Assembly: GCA_947086625.1 (NCBI GenBank)
Contig: CAMTZV010000027.1
Coordinates: forward strand, 1-8,895
DNA from: an uncultured bacterium
Lineage (GTDB): Bacteria; Bacillota; Clostridia; Lachnospirales; Lachnospiraceae
Direction: 5' to 3'
DNA length: 8,895 nt
The notes beneath the pieces were generated by a model. The model worked only from the letters and a program-made list of their open reading frames with translations, made no database searches and was not told where the DNA came from. Each line of letters starts with the position of its first letter. The stretch's first letter is position 1. The position numbers were made by a program, and so were the translations under genes. This document shows, piece after piece, positions 4,794 to 8,895 of the stretch.

Positions 4794-5069
4794 ATGTCTT
4801 TGATACTGTCAGGTGACAGCGCTTATCCCATCAGCGCTGCCTTCCACAATGAATATTATGCGCTTTACGACAAGCCGGTTATCGTATCCATGAAGGACGG
4901 GAGACGCATAGCGGGCATATTTGCCGACGAGTTTTTTGAGGACGAGGCGATTATGATCAGCCTGCCCGGAGAAGAGGCGCCTGCCTTTCTGAAAATCAGC
5001 GACATCGAAACGATGGAGACTGACGACAGAAGAAAGCCTACCGGAGAGTGGATTTGTGAGCATAAATAA
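4794..5069 (+). CDS. Small hypothetical protein, possibly Sm-like fold, 91 aa
   Basis: Third gene on the same strand, 48 bases after the membrane protein, with its own strong ribosome binding site (GGGAGGG at 4778-4784). The central part, residues 27-76, has the look of a small beta-barrel: KPVIVSMKDGRRIAGIFADE, then EAIMISLP and LKISDIETME. The pattern of a strand, the MKDGR turn, the GIF strand, and a last strand after 'sDIe.me' resembles Sm/LSm-like domains, but the resemblance is by eye only. The N-terminal 26 residues (rich in Y, A and S) are not explained. There is no signal peptide or membrane segment. It ends inside the 3' end of the convergent hydrolase gene (32-bp overlap). Same operon as the HTH pair is likely, as I see no terminator or promoter in the gap. 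Confidence 0.7.
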   Translation: MSLILSGDSAYPISAAFHNEYYALYDKPVIVSMKDGRRIAGIFADEFFEDEAIMISLPGEEAPAFLKISDIETMETDDRRKPTGEWICEHK

Positions 5070-5799
5070 GCCACAGTATTTTTTGTGTATATTCCATGCT
5101 GTGATTGATGCTTAAGTCTCCGTGTGTGTACTGCGGTAAAACTTCAAGTGCCGAATTGCTGATTTTTTGGTTCAGCAGGGCGGCGGATTGCTTTAAAAGC
5201 CCCCGTTCTTTTTCACCGACGAGTATCAGCGTTTTTGCCTGGCAATCAGAGATTGTGTCTTTTAGCCGGTAGTTGGAATTTGCTTTTAAAAAAGAGATCA
5301 TATCTTCTTTTTTTATGCGGGAGCTGTCTTTAAAATATGTTTCAAATAATTCTGCGCGGATATGAAGTGATCGAAACTGCAATTTTGCAAACCAGCGCTT
5401 TTTTATGAGCGGATAGCAAAGCGAGCATGCGGGCGCAATGAGAGCTGCCGTCAGCTTCATCGGCGTCACCAATGTGCTTTCTATGACAGCGAGATCACAA
5501 ATGTCTTTTCTTTGCGAAAGCATTTCTACCAGTATTTGTCCGCCAAGCGAAAGGCCGCCTGCCAGCAGAATATGGCCGCCGAATGTCTCGTCGATGTACG
5601 AAATGATTTCTTTAGCGTTATTTTCAATAGAAGTAAATGGCGTGCGGCTACCGGCATGTCCATTCAGTATCGGAATCACAACATGATAATGATGTTCGAG
5701 TGATTCTGCGGTCTTACTGTAATTCCACCATGAAAGACCTCCGCCATGAAGAAGAAGGATTACATCTTTATTTGTTTTGCCGAGTTCAACTGTTTCCAT
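5038..5799 (-). CDS. Alpha/beta hydrolase, 253 aa
   Basis: Soluble serine hydrolase of the alpha/beta fold, reaction and substrate unknown (esterase, lipase or C-C hydrolase are all possible). Motifs in order: VILLLHGGGLSWWNY (13-27) with the oxyanion-hole HGGG at 18-21; HVVIPILNGHAGS; the nucleophile elbow AGGLSLGGQ with S84; a lid of helices (about 110-185); TLILVGEKE (190-198) with a likely acid, E196; and QYTHGD with the probable catalytic H226. There is no signal peptide. ATG 5799 has AAAGGA (5814-5809) as ribosome binding site. Upstream, TATAAT at 5845-5840 could be a -10 box, without a clear -35. The gene is AT-richer than its right-hand neighbours. A decayed relative of its elbow lies at 321-404. 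Its last ten codons overlap the convergent gene. Confidence 0.85.
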   Translation of the reverse strand: METVELGKTNKDVILLLHGGGLSWWNYSKTAESLEHHYHVVIPILNGHAGSRTPFTSIENNAKEIISYIDETFGGHILLAGGLSLGGQILVEMLSQRKDICDLAVIESTLVTPMKLTAALIAPACSLCYPLIKKRWFAKLQFRSLHIRAELFETYFKDSSRIKKEDMISFLKANSNYRLKDTISDCQAKTLILVGEKERGLLKQSAALLNQKISNSALEVLPQYTHGDLSINHSMEYTQKILWLIYAHKSTLR

Positions 5800-6082
5800 T
5801 GTCAGCCGTCCTTTCGCAACCGTGCTTTCTACTGATATTATTATACCGTTTCCGAATATTTACATTAGCTCGCTCTCATACATAATACCAGAAAAGGGAG
5901 GCCATTTGTGCAAATATGCCTAAAAGGCATTCCTTGAAATGCAAAACGAGTATTAGACACGCGTGGTGAATTTTTATAAGATAGAAATGGAAAAGCAGAC
6001 GGACGCTGCTTTAAGGAAGGAACCCGTGGACAACTGGATGAAAAAGAACAAATGAACGAAACAGGGGAAGGAGAAAAATCAG
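5800..6082. other. Divergent intergenic region with an orphan ribosome binding site and short frames
   Basis: Next to the hydrolase promoter lies AAGGGAGG (5894-5901), a near-perfect ribosome binding site, followed after six bases by GTG 5908, which opens only a nine-codon frame ending at TGA 5935-5937. Inside it is the hairpin ATGCCT-AAA-AGGCAT (5916-5930). A weak promoter (TTAGAC at 5953-5958, TATAAG at 5975-5980, 16-bp spacer) could drive the gene at 6083. The rest is described as a possible small frame at 5966-6055. Confidence 0.4.
5966..6055 (+). CDS. Possible 29-codon small frame, perhaps a gene remnant
   Basis: From GTG 5966 the frame reads VNFYKIEMEKQTDAALRKEP and continues VDNWMKKNK to TGA 6053-6055. 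The residue mix is protein-like, and the codons differ from random intergenic sequence. There is no ribosome binding site before GTG 5966. The inner ATG (codon 8, 5987) has none either, and the frame is closed by a TAG a few codons upstream. It may be the end of a dead gene or a small peptide upstream of the flavodoxin gene. I recognise no family. Confidence 0.25.
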   Translation: MNFYKIEMEKQTDAALRKEPVDNWMKKNK

Positions 6083-7393
6083 ATGAAAAAAATATGGAAA
6101 AAATGTTTGCTGTGTATCATTTGCGCGCTGCTGATCGCCATGCCGCTGGCAGAACTGCGTTCGGCCTGCATGGCAGAGGCCGCCGGGGGAAACTCTGCAA
6201 AGACGTCAAAAACCGGTTCGGCCCTTTCGGTGCAGCTTCGGATCGGGAAGACGAATGTGACAAAGAAGACCTGTACGATGAAGGCCGGGACGACGAAAAC
6301 TATAAAGGCGACGGCATCAAAGAAAATCAGCTCCGTGACATATAAGAGCAGTAATACGAAGGTGGCGTCTGTCAGTAAAAAGGGAACGGTCAGGGCAAAG
6401 AAGGCGGGGACGGCAAAGATCACCGCGACGGTTAAGACAAAGCAGGGGAGTAAATCCGCCTGGGTGAAGATCCGGGTACGCGCGGCGCAGCAGGCGCCGG
6501 ATCCGCAGCCCGGCCCGGCAACGGACGAAAGCAGCATTTTGATTGTATATTTTACGAGGAGCGGCAACACGGAAAAAATCGCAGACATTATCAGTGAAAA
6601 GACCGGCGGCAAGAAGGTCAGGCTGGAAACGGTGAAAGCTTACCCGCAGGACTATGACAGTCTTCTGGATATAGCTATGGAGGAAAAAACAGGTAACGCA
6701 CGACCGGAGCTGAAGACGAAGATTGCGCATATGGAGAATTACGACACCGTGTTTGTGGGCTACCCGATCTGGCACGGAGACGTGCCGATGGCAGTCCTCA
6801 CATTTTTGGAGGAGTATGATTTTACAGGCAAAAAAGTGATCCCGTTCTGCTCGTCCGGGAGCAGCAGTCCGGACACAAGCTTTGCGCATGTGAAGGAATC
6901 CGCAAAGGGAGCGGAAGTATCCCGCGGCTTCTGGACGACGAGCGCAGGGCTGGGAAACCTTGCGACGAGTGTGCCGGCATGGCTGGACGGACTTGGAATG
7001 ACATGGAATGAAAAAAAGGAAGGAGCGGAGGAAAACACGATGAAGGTCACGGCAGGAGGCACCACGTTTACGGCAGCGCTTGCAGATAATTCTTCTGTGA
7101 CGGCTTTAAAGGAGCTGTTGAAAAAAGGGCCGCTCACGATCCGCATGAGCGACTATGCAAGTATGGAAAAGGTCGGCCCGATCGGGACGCATCTCCCGCA
7201 AAATGACGAACAGATTACGACGGGAGCAGGCGACATTATCCTTTATCAGGGCGATTCCCTTGTCATTTATTACGACACCAACTCGTGGAATTTTACAAGG
7301 ATCGGAAAGATTGAGGGCGTAACGAAGGAGGAGCTTTTAAAGGCGCTTGGCACGGGAGATGTGACTGTTACGTTTTCTCTGCAGCAGGGCTGA
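6083..7393 (+). CDS. Exported Ig-like / flavodoxin / cyclophilin-like fusion protein, 436 aa
   Basis: A three-domain protein that should act outside the membrane. Residues 1-33 are a Sec signal peptide (MKKIWKK, a hydrophobic core LLCIICALLIAMPLA, likely cleavage after AEA at 31-33). The cysteine at 29 lacks a lipobox, so it is not an obvious lipoprotein. Residues about 60-132 form a Lys/Thr/Ser-rich Big_2-type bacterial Ig-like domain (TIKATASKKISSVTYKSSNT, VASVSKKGTVRAKKAGTAKI). A proline-rich linker (139-148) follows. Residues 151-308 are a flavodoxin: ILIVYFTRSGNTEKIADII with the FMN phosphate loop TRSGNTE, then VFVGYPIWHGD and VIPFCSSGSSS. Residues 319-434 match the cyclophilin-like fold often found with such flavodoxins (MSDYASMEKVGPIG, GDIILYQGDSLVIYYD). 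The start has AAGGAG (6068-6073), nine bases away. Probable role: FMN-dependent electron carrier or reductase at the cell surface; substrate unknown. Confidence 0.88.
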   Translation: MKKIWKKCLLCIICALLIAMPLAELRSACMAEAAGGNSAKTSKTGSALSVQLRIGKTNVTKKTCTMKAGTTKTIKATASKKISSVTYKSSNTKVASVSKKGTVRAKKAGTAKITATVKTKQGSKSAWVKIRVRAAQQAPDPQPGPATDESSILIVYFTRSGNTEKIADIISEKTGGKKVRLETVKAYPQDYDSLLDIAMEEKTGNARPELKTKIAHMENYDTVFVGYPIWHGDVPMAVLTFLEEYDFTGKKVIPFCSSGSSSPDTSFAHVKESAKGAEVSRGFWTTSAGLGNLATSVPAWLDGLGMTWNEKKEGAEENTMKVTAGGTTFTAALADNSSVTALKELLKKGPLTIRMSDYASMEKVGPIGTHLPQNDEQITTGAGDIILYQGDSLVIYYDTNSWNFTRIGKIEGVTKEELLKALGTGDVTVTFSLQQG

Positions 7394-7453
7394 AAAAATG
7401 GATTACTACAGGACACATCCGGAGTCATAGCTGGCGCGATTCAAAAGAGATAA

Positions 7454-7464
7454 CCCCATAGGGG
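7454..7464. promoter_or_regulatory. CCCC-ATA-GGGG palindrome upstream of the binding-protein promoter
   Basis: CCCC (7454-7457), ATA and GGGG (7461-7464) form a perfect palindrome ending two bases before the -35 box TTGCGG. Runs of C and G around a short centre recall operators of CsoR/RcnR-type metal sensors, but the match is loose and the flanks (TAA/GCT) do not extend it. It is not followed by a T-tract, so it is not a terminator of the flavodoxin gene. Its position fits a regulatory site for the ABC importer gene. Confidence 0.4.
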
Positions 7465-7466
7465 GC

Positions 7467-7495
7467 TTGCGGCCGCACGGAGCGTCTGATAAAAT
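7467..7495 (+). promoter_or_regulatory. Promoter of the solute-binding protein gene
   Basis: TTGCGG (7467-7472) as -35, a 17-bp spacer and TAAAAT (7490-7495) as -10, preceded by TG one base upstream (extended -10). The start of transcription would be near 7502, giving a leader of about 45 bases. The gene thus has its own promoter in the 153-base gap after the flavodoxin gene, where no terminator is visible. Confidence 0.55.
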
Positions 7496-7546
7496 TTTCC
7501 TGTTCCTGAGGACTATGCAGAAAAAATGACAGGGGAAGATGACTCA

Positions 7547-8895
7547 ATGAAGGAAAAAATGTTAGCGTTTTTGCTTGCGGCCGCGATGCTGACGGCGCTT
7601 GCGGGGTGCGGCAATGGCAGTGCGGGAGAGGGCGCGCCGCCGGCGGACGGGCAGGGAACGGCGGAAACGTTGCCGGGTGATGCGGGGGAAGATGCGCCGA
7701 CGACGCTCATCTACGGCAGTGGCGATTACACGCGCATCAATCCGGCGCTGGATGAGCACGGGGAGATCAATCTTTTGATTTTTGACGGGCTGACGGCACA
7801 TGACGGGGATAACGAGGTCGTTCCGGCGCTCGCCAGCCGATGGGATTACGACGCGGATACATACACCTACACGTTTTATCTGCGGGAGGGTGTGACGTGG
7901 CACGACGGGGAGCCCTTTACGGCGGACGACGTGAAGTTCACGATCGAGGCGGTCATGGACCCGGAAAACGCTTCCGAGAACGCGGCGGATTTCGAGGACG
8001 TGGAGGAGATCACGGTCGTTGACGCGCAGACAATTTCGTTTCGGCTGAGTGCGCCGAACGCGGCGTTTACCTACTACATGTCGATGCCGGTTCTTCCGCG
8101 CCACCTGTTAGAGGGCGAGGACATGCAGACGAGCGATTTTTTCCGAAGTCCGGTGGGCACGGGCCCCTACAGGCTCGTGTCGTGGGATGCGGGTGCGGCG
8201 ATCACGCTCGAGAGAAACGAGGATTACTTTAAAGGCGCGGCGAAGCTGGAGCGGATTATCTTTAAGATCGTGCCGGACGATAATGCGCGGGCGCTTCAGA
8301 TGCGCACGGGAGAGCTGGATCTGGCGCAGCTTGCGCCGAGGGACGCAGCAAATTTCGCGGATGATGAGGCGTACCGCGTCTATGAGATGACGACGTCGGA
8401 CTACCGGGGGATTCTGTTTAATTTTGCAAATGCATACTGGCAGAAAAACCGCGATCTCATCCCGGCGGTCTGCTACGGCATCGACCGGGATGCGATTGTG
8501 AAAACGGTGCTGCTCGGGCAGGGTATGAGCGCCTATGGGCCTCTGCAGCGCAATCCGTATGATTATGCAGACGTCGAACACTACGATTACAGTCCGGGAA
8601 ATGCGAGGAGCGTGCTGGAGGAGGCGGGCTGCGTGCAGGAAACGGACGGGTTTTACTATCGCGGCGGCGAGAAGGTCGGCTTTACGATCAGTGTCAGCGC
8701 AGGCGATCAGGTGCGGCTTGACATGGCGCAGATCGCGGCGCAGCAGCTGAGGGAGATTGGCATGGATGTGCGGGTGGACGTTCCGGCGCAAATCGACTGG
8801 GACGCGCAGGAGGCTTATCTGATCGGCTGGGGCAGCCCCTTTGACGCGGACGACCACACGTATAAGGTGTTTGGGACAAACAAGGGCGCCAACTA
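7547..8895 (+). CDS. Solute-binding lipoprotein of a peptide/nickel ABC importer (SBP family 5), 3' end outside window
   Basis: The frame is open from ATG 7547 to the window edge (449 codons), so the C-terminus is missing. Residues 1-21 form a lipoprotein signal: MKEKMLAFLLAAAMLTALAG then C21, with lipobox LAGC. A Gly/Ala/Glu-rich linker (to about 52) leads to the family 5 binding-protein fold (OppA/DppA/NikA): LIFDGLTAHDGDNEVVPALA, the signature YTFYLREGVTWHDGEPFTAD with DDVKFTIEAV, VGTGPYRLVSW, and NVA-type later parts such as ILFNFAN and YGIDRDAIV. It catches its ligand outside the membrane and delivers it to a permease expected just downstream. Whether the ligand is a peptide, nickel or another small compound cannot be read here. 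The start has a GGGGAAG site (7532-7538). The gene is far more G+C-rich than the left part of the window. Confidence 0.9.
   Translation, partial: MKEKMLAFLLAAAMLTALAGCGNGSAGEGAPPADGQGTAETLPGDAGEDAPTTLIYGSGDYTRINPALDEHGEINLLIFDGLTAHDGDNEVVPALASRWDYDADTYTYTFYLREGVTWHDGEPFTADDVKFTIEAVMDPENASENAADFEDVEEITVVDAQTISFRLSAPNAAFTYYMSMPVLPRHLLEGEDMQTSDFFRSPVGTGPYRLVSWDAGAAITLERNEDYFKGAAKLERIIFKIVPDDNARALQMRTGELDLAQLAPRDAANFADDEAYRVYEMTTSDYRGILFNFANAYWQKNRDLIPAVCYGIDRDAIVKTVLLGQGMSAYGPLQRNPYDYADVEHYDYSPGNARSVLEEAGCVQETDGFYYRGGEKVGFTISVSAGDQVRLDMAQIAAQQLREIGMDVRVDVPAQIDWDAQEAYLIGWGSPFDADDHTYKVFGTNKGAN

Noticed and set aside
6052..6345. 97-codon plus-strand frame starting in an ATGA overlap before the flavodoxin fusion
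   Set aside because: It has only the neighbour's ribosome binding site inside it, and its translation is an out-of-frame, low-complexity shadow of the signal peptide and Ig-like domain.
7562..8857. Two long minus-strand frames (7562-8104 and 8108-8857)
   Set aside because: They are antisense shadows of the G+C-rich binding-protein gene: Arg- and His-rich translations, no ribosome binding sites and no family resemblance, while the plus strand gives a textbook family 5 binding protein.
1..8895. CRISPR array, tRNA, insertion sequence ends or phage-defence genes
   Set aside because: I looked for regular repeats with spacers, cloverleaf patterns, transposase motifs and known defence domains on both strands and found none, apart from the Rpn-like tail and the toxin-antitoxin pair.

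Overview
The window looks like a piece of a chromosome from a Gram-positive anaerobe of the class Clostridia, most likely a gut Lachnospiraceae-type Firmicute. This is judged from the strong GGAGG-type ribosome binding sites, the sigma-A-like promoters, and the gene content: a Phd/ParE toxin-antitoxin pair, a SPL-type radical SAM protein, an HTH plus small membrane protein operon, a secreted Ig-like/flavodoxin/cyclophilin-like fusion and a family 5 solute-binding lipoprotein. This is inference, as no ribosomal marker is present. Base composition is a patchwork: bases 1081-1140 (antitoxin) are 22/60 G+C while bases 7621-7680 (binding protein) are 46/60.

Left part (1-2040), an accessory and decaying zone. 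It opens with the C-terminal tail of an Rpn-like protein and its terminator (179-211). A second orphan terminator (274-301) follows, then a minus-strand remnant of an alpha/beta hydrolase (321-404) and an unrecognised acidic protein (470-952). A complete AT-rich toxin-antitoxin cassette (999-1648) has its own promoter, a doubled palindromic operator, overlapping genes and a terminator. Next come the C-terminal stump of another alpha/beta hydrolase (about 1680-1886) and a small reading frame broken by a stop (1913-2041).

Middle part (2028-5069). A minus-strand maltose/galactoside-type O-acetyltransferase has a clear promoter, and an 11-bp perfect inverted repeat overlaps that promoter. Divergent to it is a radical SAM protein of the SPL/photolyase-like group, whose C terminus ends in a sliding-clamp-binding-type motif. 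Then comes a compact operon of an XRE-type regulator, a five-helix membrane protein with an internal duplication and a 91-residue, possibly Sm-like protein. It is headed by two overlapping palindromes at the promoter, which suggests autoregulation.

Right part (5038-8895). An intact minus-strand alpha/beta hydrolase overlaps the end of the preceding operon tail-to-tail and is the closest relative in the window of the remnant at 321-404. After a gap with an orphan ribosome binding site and a doubtful 29-codon frame comes a secreted protein joining an Ig-like domain, a flavodoxin and a cyclophilin-like domain. The window ends inside a lipoprotein substrate-binding subunit of a peptide/nickel ABC importer. 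Its promoter carries a CCCC-ATA-GGGG palindrome just upstream of the -35 box.

The best candidates for something new are the secreted flavodoxin fusion, the HTH/membrane/Sm-like operon with its double operator, and the operator-like inverted repeat over the acetyltransferase promoter. I see no CRISPR array, tRNA, rRNA, intact insertion sequence or recognisable phage-defence system.
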